Source: JABDCD01 sp964469525 (GTDB lineage Bacteria; Pseudomonadota; Alphaproteobacteria; Rickettsiales; SXRF01). From it: a DNA stretch of 64,000 bases. Below are positions 1-7,094 of this stretch, in pieces; the first letter of the stretch is position 1; each line of letters starts with the position of its first letter. Location: the NCBI GenBank assembly GCA_964469525.1, contig CAYXYU010000010.1, forward strand, positions 1 through 64,000. The letters are read 5' to 3'. The notes under the pieces were generated by a model. It made no database searches and had not been told where the DNA came from. It was given only the letters and a program-made list of their open reading frames with translations. A program made the position numbers and the translations under genes.

Positions 1-270
1 AGCCGGGAGGAGTGCGATCTTTTCAGCGGGCGTTTCATGCCGGAGGAGAATGATGAGCGCGGCCCCGGACGCCCCAGCATGATGCCGGAAATCATGGCGG
101 AGCATCGCCGCCGTTATCGGGGGGGCGAGCATTTCAAGCATGCAGGGCGCGAGGCGCTGGCATTGACGCAATGGGCGGAAGTCAGGTTTCCCGGCGAAGT
201 GATCCCGACGCAGAAAACCGTCCGCAACCACCTGGCGCAGGCGCGGAAGAACGTCCCCGATACTTTCTGA
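1..270 (+). CDS. Unidentified protein, C-terminal part (gene begins before the window)
   Basis: The reading frame is open from base 1 and ends with TGA at 268-270, so this is probably the 3' end of a gene that starts upstream. An internal ATG lies at 37. The visible 89 residues are basic and charged, with a Gly-Arg-Pro stretch and a C-terminal segment that could be helical (TVRNHLAQARKN). I do not recognise a family. It precedes a helix-turn-helix gene and a RepA-type ATPase, so it may belong to the same plasmid or integrative-element module. Translation from 37 is an alternative reading. Confidence 0.45.
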   Translation, partial: SREECDLFSGRFMPEENDERGPGRPSMMPEIMAEHRRRYRGGEHFKHAGREALALTQWAEVRFPGEVIPTQKTVRNHLAQARKNVPDTF

Positions 271-355
271 TTCCGGGAAATATCGGGAAATTTATCGGGA
301 TTACGAGCGCAGCCATGATTGGTTCCATCGCAAACCAGTGATGGAGGAACGCATC

Positions 356-583
356 ATGACGGACATCAGGCATCTCAACCAGGTCGAACTGTCGCGCAGG
401 CTCGGCGTGTCGCACCGGACGCTGGAACGCTGGCGCTGGCTGGGCGTCGGCCCGAAATTCATCAAGGTGGGCGGGCGCGTCAAATACCGCCTGGAGGACG
501 TGGAAGCGTATGAGCAGAGCCGCCTCTGCCAGTGCACCTCCGACGAGCATTATTTCGACAAACCCACGGAGGCGCGCGTATGA
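356..583 (+). CDS. Small helix-turn-helix DNA-binding protein (AlpA/excisionase-like)
   Basis: A 75-residue protein whose first 55 residues look like a MerR-fold HTH_17 domain: LSRRLGVSHRTLERWR is the helix-turn-helix and GGRVKYRLEDVEAYE is the wing and following helix typical of excisionase/AlpA proteins. The ATG at 356 is chosen because GGAGG at 343-347 sits 8 bases upstream; the GTG at 338 has no such site. Its stop overlaps the start of the next gene (ATGA). Proteins of this kind often act as excisionases or small transcription regulators in mobile elements, and its place before a RepA-like gene fits that. The target is unknown. Confidence 0.7.
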   Translation: MTDIRHLNQVELSRRLGVSHRTLERWRWLGVGPKFIKVGGRVKYRLEDVEAYEQSRLCQCTSDEHYFDKPTEARV

Positions 584-837
584 GCACCGTCATCTACATC
601 CTGGACGATCTGAGCGCCGAGGAAACGAAGAAGCTCACGGATTTCACCCGCGACATCCCGATGGACGCGTTCTGCGACAACATCTTCGGCAAGAACAACT
701 GGCTTCACGACAAGGAACGCGACCTGTGGATCACGAAGAACCCGCATCATGAGGGGGAAGGCTTCGGTTATATCGCCGTGCGGCAGGACAAGACCTGGTT
801 CACCGGCGTCATGCCGCATCCGCCGCGCGCCGTTTAA
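580..837 (+). CDS. Hypothetical small acidic protein, translationally coupled
   Basis: An 85-residue protein beginning MSTVIYILDDL. The ATG overlaps the TGA of the preceding HTH gene (ATGA), and GGAGG at 568-572 provides a ribosome site 7 bases upstream, so this start is preferred to one at 532. It has no signal peptide or membrane segment and is rich in Asp, Lys and aromatic residues. I do not recognise a family. It lies between the HTH gene and the RepA-type ATPase, with 15 bases to the latter, so it is probably part of the same operon and module. Confidence 0.6.
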   Translation: MSTVIYILDDLSAEETKKLTDFTRDIPMDAFCDNIFGKNNWLHDKERDLWITKNPHHEGEGFGYIAVRQDKTWFTGVMPHPPRAV

Positions 838-852
838 GGGAAGGATCGCTCC

Positions 853-2145
853 ATGCAGCCCTCCCGCGCCCCACAGAGCGAAAATCCGGGCGGCGGCGCG
901 CAGACGCGGGAAAACCCGCCCGCTCCGGCGGTCGAATATTTCACCGCGCGCCAGTCGCTCGATGAGTCGTGTCCCGTGCCGGGCGACATCATCGGCCCGC
1001 GGCTGCTCACGCCCGGAGGGCTGTGGCTGATCGCCGGGCCGCCCAAGGTGGGCAAGTCGGATTTCCTGCTGTCGCTGTTCACGCACGCGGCGGCGGGGCT
1101 GGATTTCCTGCGTTTCACCGTCAGCCGTCCGCTGCGCATCTTCTACGCGCAGGCGGAGTTGGAGCGTCCGTATCTGCAGGAGCGTTACCGGCGCGTCATC
1201 GGGGAGAACGAAGATCTCTTCGCGGCGGGACTCGACAACCTGGTCATGACGTCACGCTTTCACTTCCCGCTCGACGAAGCGGGCGTGAACGCCATCGCCG
1301 CGGCGGTCAACGCCGCCTTCGGCGGCGAAGTGGACGTCATCGCCCTTGATCCCTTCCGCAACCTTTATCAGGCCGGACTCGGCGGCGGCGACGTTAACGC
1401 CGAGATCATGGCTTTCTTCCGCCTGCGCGTGGAGAAACTGCTCGCCCTGACCAGTCCGAAGGCCGGGCTGATACTGGTGCATCATACCAACAAGATTCCC
1501 GGCAAGCTGCTGGCCGAAGATCCCATGGCGGCGATTTCCGGCGGCGGCGCCATGCTGTCCTATCCTTCGGCGCTGACGGTGATGAGCCGCGCCGAGCATG
1601 ACGACAAGCCCGGCGTCACCTGCTGGTTCGATCTGCGCTACGGCCCGGCCGTTCCGGTCAGCACCTTCATCCGCGAGGGCAACGTCTGGCAGGAAATCGC
1701 CCGCCGCGACATGCGCCTGGTGCGCCAGCGCTGGGGCGAGATGAACGACAAGGAACAGGCGCGCAAGCGTCTGGCGATCCTCACCTTCCTCTATGAGGAA
1801 GCGCTGGAAGGCAGGCTCTATAATGCCGAATCCCTGAGCGACACGCTGGCCGGGCGCATGGGGCTGGGATCGGGCAAGACCATCCGCGCCTTCATCCGCC
1901 AGTATGAGACCAAGGGATTCATCCGCTTCATCGGCAATGGTTATGCAACGGAATACGGCCTGCCAAAAACCCGCTCGAAATACGGCTATCTCTGCGTCGA
2001 AGGCATGAAGCGCGAGGCTACGGAAGACGCGCCGGAGCGGCAGTACCTGCCAACGCATTTCCGCTGCCCGCACAGCGGCCAGGTGTTCGATTTGAAGCCG
2101 GAAGACGTCCATCGCTGGCAGTACGGCGTGGAGGAGGACGCATGA
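853..2145 (+). CDS. repA: RepA-like hexameric ATPase/helicase (AAA_25, RecA fold)
   Basis: A 430-residue protein. After a Pro-rich N-terminus, residues ~55-75 carry a Walker A loop (GPPKVGKSD). A Walker B strand (DVIALDPF) lies near 157-164, and LILVHHTNK near 209 matches the sensor strand of DnaB/RepA-type ATPases. Residues ~300-380 look like a winged-helix segment. This is the layout of the RSF1010 RepA/AAA_25 family, replicative helicases or ATPases of plasmids and phage-like elements. It may load or drive replication of an integrated element. No primase or RepC-like initiator is visible, although the window begins only 850 bases upstream. Confidence 0.75.
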   Translation: MQPSRAPQSENPGGGAQTRENPPAPAVEYFTARQSLDESCPVPGDIIGPRLLTPGGLWLIAGPPKVGKSDFLLSLFTHAAAGLDFLRFTVSRPLRIFYAQAELERPYLQERYRRVIGENEDLFAAGLDNLVMTSRFHFPLDEAGVNAIAAAVNAAFGGEVDVIALDPFRNLYQAGLGGGDVNAEIMAFFRLRVEKLLALTSPKAGLILVHHTNKIPGKLLAEDPMAAISGGGAMLSYPSALTVMSRAEHDDKPGVTCWFDLRYGPAVPVSTFIREGNVWQEIARRDMRLVRQRWGEMNDKEQARKRLAILTFLYEEALEGRLYNAESLSDTLAGRMGLGSGKTIRAFIRQYETKGFIRFIGNGYATEYGLPKTRSKYGYLCVEGMKREATEDAPERQYLPTHFRCPHSGQVFDLKPEDVHRWQYGVEEDA

Positions 2146-2164
2146 TCCGCGCGCGAAATCCTGT

Positions 2165-2329
2165 CGGGAAAACATCCGACATAGTCGGAAGTCCGCCCCG
2201 CCTAACCGGCCTGAATCATAAGGAAATAAGTTTACCCACGGGAAAACATAATTTTCGGGCAGGGGAAACATATAGCAAAGCCGCTCTGAGCCTGAAGTTT
2301 TCATGGGTAAACATACCCGAAATAAGTTT
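2165..2329. repeat. Iteron-like direct repeats downstream of repA
   Basis: Two kinds of short direct repeat are interleaved. One has the form GGG(A/G/T)AAACAT: 2166-2175, 2240-2249, 2262-2271 and 2305-2314. The other is an exact 11-mer, GAAATAAGTTT, at 2223-2233 and 2319-2329. The region is AT-richer than the flanking genes. Repeats like these next to a RepA-type ATPase suggest an origin or an operator region. Spacing is irregular, so a classical iteron array is not proven. Confidence 0.5.
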
Positions 2330-2344
2330 GTCCCCCCAAGGGGT

Positions 2345-2388
2345 GTATTACATACACACCCATACTGGAGTGAGTGTGTATGTAATAC
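2345..2388. promoter_or_regulatory. Perfect 15-bp inverted repeat (possible operator or origin element)
   Basis: GTATTACATACACAC at 2345-2359 is repeated as its exact reverse complement at 2374-2388, with a 14-base spacer. It lies 82 bases before the ATG of the coiled-coil gene at 2471. It could bind a dimeric regulator or form a cruciform at a replication origin. There is no poly-T tract, so a terminator role is less likely. Confidence 0.65.
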
Positions 2389-2470
2389 CCGTCGCCCATC
2401 CGGCACGCCCGCCGCCTTTCGGACAGGTTTTCTATCCTCTATCTTAATCATCATCCGAAAGGTAAATATC

Positions 2471-3217
2471 ATGACACTCGAATACACCAAACCCGTCCTG
2501 CCCGACTATCTTGTGCAGGCGACGCAGGAAGCCTCCGCCGCCATGCGGGAGATCGGCAACATCGCCGATGCACGCCGCGACGTTACCGTCAGGCTAACAG
2601 AGACCGAAAAGCAAATCGCCGACATGGAAGCGGAACTCGGCGACCGGGAAGCGGAATCCCTCCTGCGGCGCAAGCCCGATTCCGCCACCGCGAAGATCGA
2701 GGAGAAGCTGGAAGCCCTGCGGGCTCAGCAGCGCAAGCTCGTCGCCACCGGCGAGGCGCTGGATCAGCGGTCGGAGGCGCATGACCAGGCCGTGGTCAGC
2801 GCCTACGCCAACCTGAACAGCGCCCGGCGCAAGCTGGGATACGCCCTGCTGCCCATTCTCAATCAGGCCCTGGAAGAAGCCGCGCGCCCGTTGCAGGACG
2901 TGCTCGACGTCGCTGAGGCCATCAACAGATTCGTTGATTTCAATGAATTCTACTACGCCCGTATGGAAACGGTCGTAAGCTGTTTCGGCGGCGACCGGCA
3001 CCTCATTGTCCTTGGCACCAACTACACGCCGCAGGGAGAACGCCGCAAGCAGGCCGATGTCGCCGCTCAATGGCAGGAAGCGCTGGCCGCGGCCAAGCAG
3101 ACGATGAGCAACATGCTGTCCATCTCGGATACCTCCCGCCGCGCCATCGAGCACCGGCAGGAAAAGGCCGCCGAGGAACGCATGCGGCAGCAGCGCCTGC
3201 AACCCACCTACGTCTGA
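2471..3217 (+). CDS. Coiled-coil protein of unknown function
   Basis: A 248-residue soluble protein. The ATG at 2471 has AAAGG 8 bases upstream; earlier in-frame codons from 2303 run through the repeat region and are not favoured. Residues ~35-95 are strongly charged and heptad-like (TETEKQIADMEAELGD, then further Glu/Lys/Arg runs), predicting a coiled coil. The C-terminus is again helical and basic. No enzymatic motif is seen. It follows the RepA-like gene and repeat region and may belong to the same mobile module; its role is not known to me. Confidence 0.6.
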   Translation: MTLEYTKPVLPDYLVQATQEASAAMREIGNIADARRDVTVRLTETEKQIADMEAELGDREAESLLRRKPDSATAKIEEKLEALRAQQRKLVATGEALDQRSEAHDQAVVSAYANLNSARRKLGYALLPILNQALEEAARPLQDVLDVAEAINRFVDFNEFYYARMETVVSCFGGDRHLIVLGTNYTPQGERRKQADVAAQWQEALAAAKQTMSNMLSISDTSRRAIEHRQEKAAEERMRQQRLQPTYV

Positions 3218-3443
3218 GGCGAAGGAATGGCGGCGATTCTCCCGCCGCCGGAGGCCGCGCTAAGGGGTTGGCGCGGTCTCATCTGCCCCTTCCGGCGCCC
3301 TGTGAGCGCGGCATCGAGAGGGAGCGGGTCCTTCCTGGAAGACTTCCGTATGCGGGGGGCAATGCCGCGCCATTTACCTACCGACAGCCCAAAAATCCGG
3401 GTTCGCAGTTCGCACCTCGGTTCGCACTATGCAATTTATTTTA
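3218..3443. other. GC-rich spacer with two hairpins, end of the replication-like module
   Basis: No convincing gene. A hairpin GGCGGCG/CGCCGCC (3229-3235 with 3243-3249) follows the coiled-coil gene by 11 bases, and a second, CCGCGC/GCGCGG, pairs 3255-3260 with 3271-3276. Neither has a clear T-tract. Base composition falls sharply after about 3430, which marks a join between the GC-rich module and the metal-efflux locus. Confidence 0.4.
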
Positions 3444-3467
3444 AGGGATATGGATAACTCGTTCGTA
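3444..3467 (+). promoter_or_regulatory. Candidate ECF-sigma promoter in front of the cnrY-like gene
   Basis: AGGGATA (3444-3450), nine bases, then CGTTCGTA (3460-3467). The same two blocks with the same 9-base spacing recur at 4838-4861, before the czcC-like gene. Both copies lie about 28 bases before a start codon. Shared motifs at the two transcription units of a locus with its own ECF sigma factor suggest the promoter that sigma recognises. Confidence 0.6.
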
Positions 3468-3495
3468 TTAGGGTATAGATAGGAGCGAGGTATTT

Positions 3496-3828
3496 ATGAC
3501 CAAAAGACTTGATAATATATTGGCATTCTTGAGAAAATCAGAGCCATCCAGTGACCGCCTGAAGCATCTTGAAAGCGATGTCTGGGCGCGGATTGTGGCA
3601 GAAAAATCCGAGCAGCCGGTGGGCTTTCTTGAGGGGTTTTTAGCTTCTCTTTTCCCAAGGCAACACCGCTTTGCGCCGGTGATGGTAGCCGCCGTGTTTG
3701 GCATTTTCATCGGCCTCGGCACACTAAAATCCCCTGCGCCGGATGCAGCGGAAATGCTGAACTTCAAAGTTTTCAAGCCGAAGGTGATCGCCTTGGCTTC
3801 CATCACACCCAATTATGAGCGTTTATGA
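3496..3828 (+). CDS. cnrY: CnrY-like membrane anti-sigma factor
   Basis: A 110-residue protein with a charged N-terminal half (residues 1-55), one membrane segment at about 60-77 (VMVAAVFGIFIGLG) and a short periplasmic tail. It resembles CnrY of the Cupriavidus nickel/cobalt system: a cytoplasmic sigma-binding peptide tethered by a single helix. Sequence similarity alone is weak; the call rests on topology and on the order Y-X-H followed by C-B-A. Its stop overlaps the start of the sensor gene. It is expected to hold the ECF sigma factor inactive until the sensor binds metal. Confidence 0.6.
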   Translation: MTKRLDNILAFLRKSEPSSDRLKHLESDVWARIVAEKSEQPVGFLEGFLASLFPRQHRFAPVMVAAVFGIFIGLGTLKSPAPDAAEMLNFKVFKPKVIALASITPNYERL

Positions 3829-4262
3829 AACGATTTTACCGTGATTTGCGCCTGAGCCTTATAGTCGCTGCTCTAGCTTTTGGCGCGTGCTGGATGGTAG
3901 GCAATTCCTTTATGGGGCATCGCCAAACAACACACGATCCGCATCAATGGCTGCATGAGCAGCTAAACCTCACGGCAGAGCAAGACAATAAGCTGGAACC
4001 TATTGAAGCTAAATTTGCGCAGCGCAAGAAGGCATTGGAATCTGAAATTCACCAAGCCAATAGTGAACTGGCCAAAGCTATTAACGAGGATGGCAACTAT
4101 TCTCCCCGCGTGAAGCAATCGGTTGATAAAATCCATCATGCAATGGGTGAACTACAAAAAGTGACACTTGAGCATTTGTTTGAAATGCACAGCGTGCTGA
4201 CACCAGAACAGCGAAAGAAGTTGAATAGCCTTACGACTGACGCGCTCACTCATAACCCATAA
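3825..4262 (+). CDS. cnrX: CnrX-like periplasmic heavy-metal sensor
   Basis: A 145-residue protein with an N-terminal membrane anchor (residues ~9-27) and a helical periplasmic domain of the CnrX/Spy-CpxP kind. From memory, Cupriavidus CnrX binds Ni/Co through His42, His46, Glu63, His119 and Met123. Here His40, His44, Glu61, His117 and Met121 stand at exactly the same spacing, shifted by two. This supports Ni/Co sensing rather than a generic chaperone. It overlaps cnrY by four bases and should relay the metal signal to that anti-sigma factor. Confidence 0.8.
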   Translation: MKRFYRDLRLSLIVAALAFGACWMVGNSFMGHRQTTHDPHQWLHEQLNLTAEQDNKLEPIEAKFAQRKKALESEIHQANSELAKAINEDGNYSPRVKQSVDKIHHAMGELQKVTLEHLFEMHSVLTPEQRKKLNSLTTDALTHNP

Positions 4263-4273
4263 AGCGCGGTGGC

Positions 4274-4828
4274 ATGAAGGAATGCACAGATCAGGAACTA
4301 ATTGAGAAATTGAAGAGCGGCGAAAATCCCGCACTCAATGAGCTTATGGCGCGGTATAAGCACCGCCTTTTTGCGTTCATACGCCGCTATGTAGGCGATG
4401 AAGACCTAGCCTATGATCTGGTGCAGGAAACTTTCACAAAGCTCTATTTCTCTGTCGCCACCTACAAGCCTGAATACAAGTTCTCGACATGGCTTTTCCA
4501 GATTGCGCTTAATCTTTGCCGCGATCATGGCCGCAAAAAAAAACTGGTGCAGTTCTTCTCAATAGATGATGAAGATTCAGGCTTCAATTTTGCTGACGCC
4601 GCGCCAGACCCCGAAGCCATCGCACAATCGAATCAGGCGGTACGGCATATCAACCAGTCTGTTGAATCGCTGCCGCATAAACTTAAGACTGCGTTAATAC
4701 TTTTTGCGCTGGAAGATCGCACACAAGAGGAATGCGCGGAACTGCTGGGAGTCACAGCAAAAACCGTGGAAACCCGCGTTTACCGCGCCCGAAAGCTATT
4801 GGAAGCAAAAATCTTCAATAAGCGATGA
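4274..4828 (+). CDS. cnrH: CnrH-like ECF sigma factor
   Basis: A 184-residue sigma-70 family protein of ECF type. Region 2 is at residues ~20-85 (AYDLVQETFTKLY, then FSTWLFQIALNLCRDH). Region 4 is at ~130-180, with the helix-turn-helix EECAELLGVTAKTVETRVYRAR. The linker is short and acidic, as is usual in this group. It follows the anti-sigma and sensor genes by 11 bases, in the cnrYXH order. It probably directs transcription from the repeated AGGGATA-N9-CGTTCGTA motif before cnrY and before the channel gene at 4890. Confidence 0.85.
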   Translation: MKECTDQELIEKLKSGENPALNELMARYKHRLFAFIRRYVGDEDLAYDLVQETFTKLYFSVATYKPEYKFSTWLFQIALNLCRDHGRKKKLVQFFSIDDEDSGFNFADAAPDPEAIAQSNQAVRHINQSVESLPHKLKTALILFALEDRTQEECAELLGVTAKTVETRVYRARKLLEAKIFNKR

Positions 4829-4837
4829 TATTTTTTG

Positions 4838-4861
4838 AGGGATAAGTAATCTCCGTTCGTA
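4838..4861 (+). promoter_or_regulatory. Second copy of the candidate ECF-sigma promoter, before the efflux genes
   Basis: AGGGATA at 4838-4844 and CGTTCGTA at 4854-4861, nine bases apart, the same arrangement as at 3444-3467. It starts 9 bases after the sigma gene's stop and ends 28 bases before the GTG of the czcC-like gene, so the three pump genes can be transcribed separately from the regulators. Confidence 0.6.
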
Positions 4862-4889
4862 GTACCCATGAATATGATCGGAGATTAGC

Positions 4890-6110
4890 GTGAAACGTTT
4901 ACTACTTATAGCGACACTGGTGATATTGCCTGCTCAGGCAATGGCCGAATCCATCACGCTCGATCAGGTGATTAAGGAGAGTTTGCAGAAAAATACCAGC
5001 CTGTTTCGCGCGCAGCGGGAATATGAAGACAAGCTGGCAACCGCAACGGAAACCAAGCTGCTCGATAATCCTGAAATGAATATCGACGCAACACGCGCCA
5101 GCGGTGAGAATGGTACGGGGACGGATATTGAGCTTACCCAGCCTTTGAAATTCTCCCAGATTTCCGGCGCACGCTACGGTTATGCCGAAGCCTTATCCAA
5201 CGTCGCCAGCACCGAACAAAAATACGAAATCCTGAAAGTCATCAACGAAACCACGGTGCTATATACGCAAGCGTGGCTGCTTTCCGAGCGTAAAAAACTC
5301 TATGAGAATTACGCCGATGATGCGGAGAAAATGAAGAAACTCGTGAGCGCGTCGGCGGGGCAAGGCCAAACAAGCCCAGCTGCTTCGCACCTCTTTTCCT
5401 CAGATGCCGCAAAACTTCGCGCCGATGCCAACGCAGTTCAAGCAGAATTACGGCAGGTGCGGACTGATTTGGCACGCCTGACGGGACGCAGCTACCAAAT
5501 GGCCGAGTTGCAACGTCCGGCATTCGTGGCTGTGCCGGAAGATACAGAAAAACTACTGACCTTCGCTAAAGAGCAATCCAACCTGCGTAATGTGGTGAAA
5601 AGCCGCATTGATGCCGCTGAACGCCGTTTGAGTGTTGCCGAACAGGATGCCGCCCTACCGGAAATCGGGCCGCGCCTGATTTACTCCCGCTCACCTGATG
5701 GCGATGAGAAATCCTACGGTATTGGTGTGGCACTGCGTATTCCGCTGTGGAACCAGAACGATGCCGAGCGCAAACGCGCCAATGCCGAACTGCGGCAAGC
5801 GAAATCCGAAGCGGATTTATTCGTAAACCTGCCACAGAAAGAAATGATTGGCGAATTGCAGCAGAGCGCTGCCGCCCTGCAAAGCCGTGCCGATAGCTAT
5901 TTAGAGAGCATCCTGCCCGGATACCGCAAATCGTATGAACTAACCCGCAGCATGTTCCGTCAAGGTCAGGCGGATGCGCTGGAAGTATGGCAGGTGCGTG
6001 AAAAGTTACTCACCAGCGAAAATGAAGCCCTCGATGCGCTGGCACAGGCAGTAAACGCACGCGGCGCACTGGAACTGGAGTTAGGCGGAAAGCTGGAGGA
6101 AATTAAATGA
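4890..6110 (+). CDS. czcC: CzcC/CnrC-like outer-membrane efflux channel (TolC family)
   Basis: A 406-residue protein with a signal peptide cleaved after MAE-type residues (~1-20) and two outer-membrane efflux protein repeats rich in long helices, as in TolC/CzcC. The start is GTG at 4890 with GGAG at 4880-4883, six bases upstream. Length fits the CzcC group (about 410-420). It forms the outer-membrane exit duct for the RND pump encoded downstream and overlaps the adaptor gene by four bases. The metal is not decided by this subunit. Confidence 0.85.
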   Translation: MKRLLLIATLVILPAQAMAESITLDQVIKESLQKNTSLFRAQREYEDKLATATETKLLDNPEMNIDATRASGENGTGTDIELTQPLKFSQISGARYGYAEALSNVASTEQKYEILKVINETTVLYTQAWLLSERKKLYENYADDAEKMKKLVSASAGQGQTSPAASHLFSSDAAKLRADANAVQAELRQVRTDLARLTGRSYQMAELQRPAFVAVPEDTEKLLTFAKEQSNLRNVVKSRIDAAERRLSVAEQDAALPEIGPRLIYSRSPDGDEKSYGIGVALRIPLWNQNDAERKRANAELRQAKSEADLFVNLPQKEMIGELQQSAAALQSRADSYLESILPGYRKSYELTRSMFRQGQADALEVWQVREKLLTSENEALDALAQAVNARGALELELGGKLEEIK

Positions 6111-7084
6111 AAAAGTTGATTGTCGCATTTGCATTGCTGGGCAGTGTTGGCCTTGCTGGGCAAGCCTTCTCCCATGAAGGGGAAGATCATGCCGCCGCAC
6201 CTGGCACGGAATCATCGGCAGGCATTGTATCAACCGTCACCTTGTCGGATACCGCCATCAATAATCTCGGCATTCAAACGGTCAAAGCAACGATTGCGCC
6301 GCGTGCTGCCTCAGTGGATGTAAACGGAATCGTAGAGTTTCTGCCCGAACGTCAGGCGATTATCACCTCTCGCGCCGCTGGCCGCGTATCGGAAATTCAC
6401 GTCAAGGTGGGGGAGAAAGTAACCAAAGGCCAAAATCTCCTTACCATTCAGCCGATATTTGTTGGAAGTTCCCCCGTTTCCATCCCATCGCCACTGACTG
6501 GCTTTGTTACCAAGCAGAGCTTGGTGCTGGGGCAATCCGTAACACCCGAAGCCGCGCTGATGGAAGTGGGTGATCCCACTGAAATACTGGTGCGCGGCGT
6601 GATGTATGAAACGCCGGATGTCACCAAGATTCAGGTGGGTCAGACGGTGCGCGTGACCAGCAGCCTGATCGGAAACGATGCACTAACTGGTAAAGTGCAG
6701 CGTATGGATGGCGCGTATGATCGCGGAAGCCGCACCTTCAACGTCTATGCGCTGGTGAATAATCCTGACCGCCGACTGCTTGCCAATATGCAGGTGGTGC
6801 TCTCGATTGAGATCACAACGCCCGCCGACATTCTAACCGTGCCGGTGAAAGCGATTTTGGGCGATAGCGGCGAACAATTCGTATTTGTACGAAGTGGAAA
6901 TGATTTTGAACGCCGCAGCGTGAAGCTCGGTGCAAAATTCAGCAATGACCGTGAAGTGCTGGAAGGCGTGTTCCCTGATGAAGAAGTCGTGACGGTGGGT
7001 AATTACCAGCTGCAATTCGCTAAATCAGCCGAACCTAAAAAAGAAGGTGAGAAAGCGGATGATGGCCACGGACACGAACATTAA
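6107..7084 (+). CDS. czcB: CzcB-like periplasmic adaptor of an RND metal pump
   Basis: A 325-residue HlyD/CzcB-family membrane fusion protein. It has a signal peptide (residues 1-22), a His/Glu-rich mature N-terminus (HEGEDH), a lipoyl-like hairpin near 75-135 (GRVSEIHVKVGEKVTKGQ), a beta-barrel domain and a membrane-proximal domain. It ends in a His-rich tail (DDGHGHEH), a possible metal-collecting segment. It is shorter than CzcB of Cupriavidus (about 520), lacking the long N-terminal extension. It bridges the inner-membrane pump and the outer channel; its start overlaps the preceding stop (ATGA). Confidence 0.85.
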   Translation: MKKLIVAFALLGSVGLAGQAFSHEGEDHAAAPGTESSAGIVSTVTLSDTAINNLGIQTVKATIAPRAASVDVNGIVEFLPERQAIITSRAAGRVSEIHVKVGEKVTKGQNLLTIQPIFVGSSPVSIPSPLTGFVTKQSLVLGQSVTPEAALMEVGDPTEILVRGVMYETPDVTKIQVGQTVRVTSSLIGNDALTGKVQRMDGAYDRGSRTFNVYALVNNPDRRLLANMQVVLSIEITTPADILTVPVKAILGDSGEQFVFVRSGNDFERRSVKLGAKFSNDREVLEGVFPDEEVVTVGNYQLQFAKSAEPKKEGEKADDGHGHEH

Positions 7085-7094
7085 GGAATAGGCC

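Noticed and set aside
2142..2447. 101-codon open frame overlapping the end of repA (ATGA)
   Set aside because: It crosses the repeat region and the 15-bp inverted repeat, has unusual composition for a protein and ends in the leader of the next gene. The repeats explain the sequence better.
1252..2490. Long open frame on the minus strand opposite repA
   Set aside because: It mirrors the GC-rich coding strand of the RepA-like gene and contains no domain; the plus-strand protein has clear Walker motifs.
3227..3457. 76-codon open frame after the coiled-coil gene
   Set aside because: It has no ribosome site at a usual distance, overlaps two hairpins and ends inside the candidate ECF promoter.
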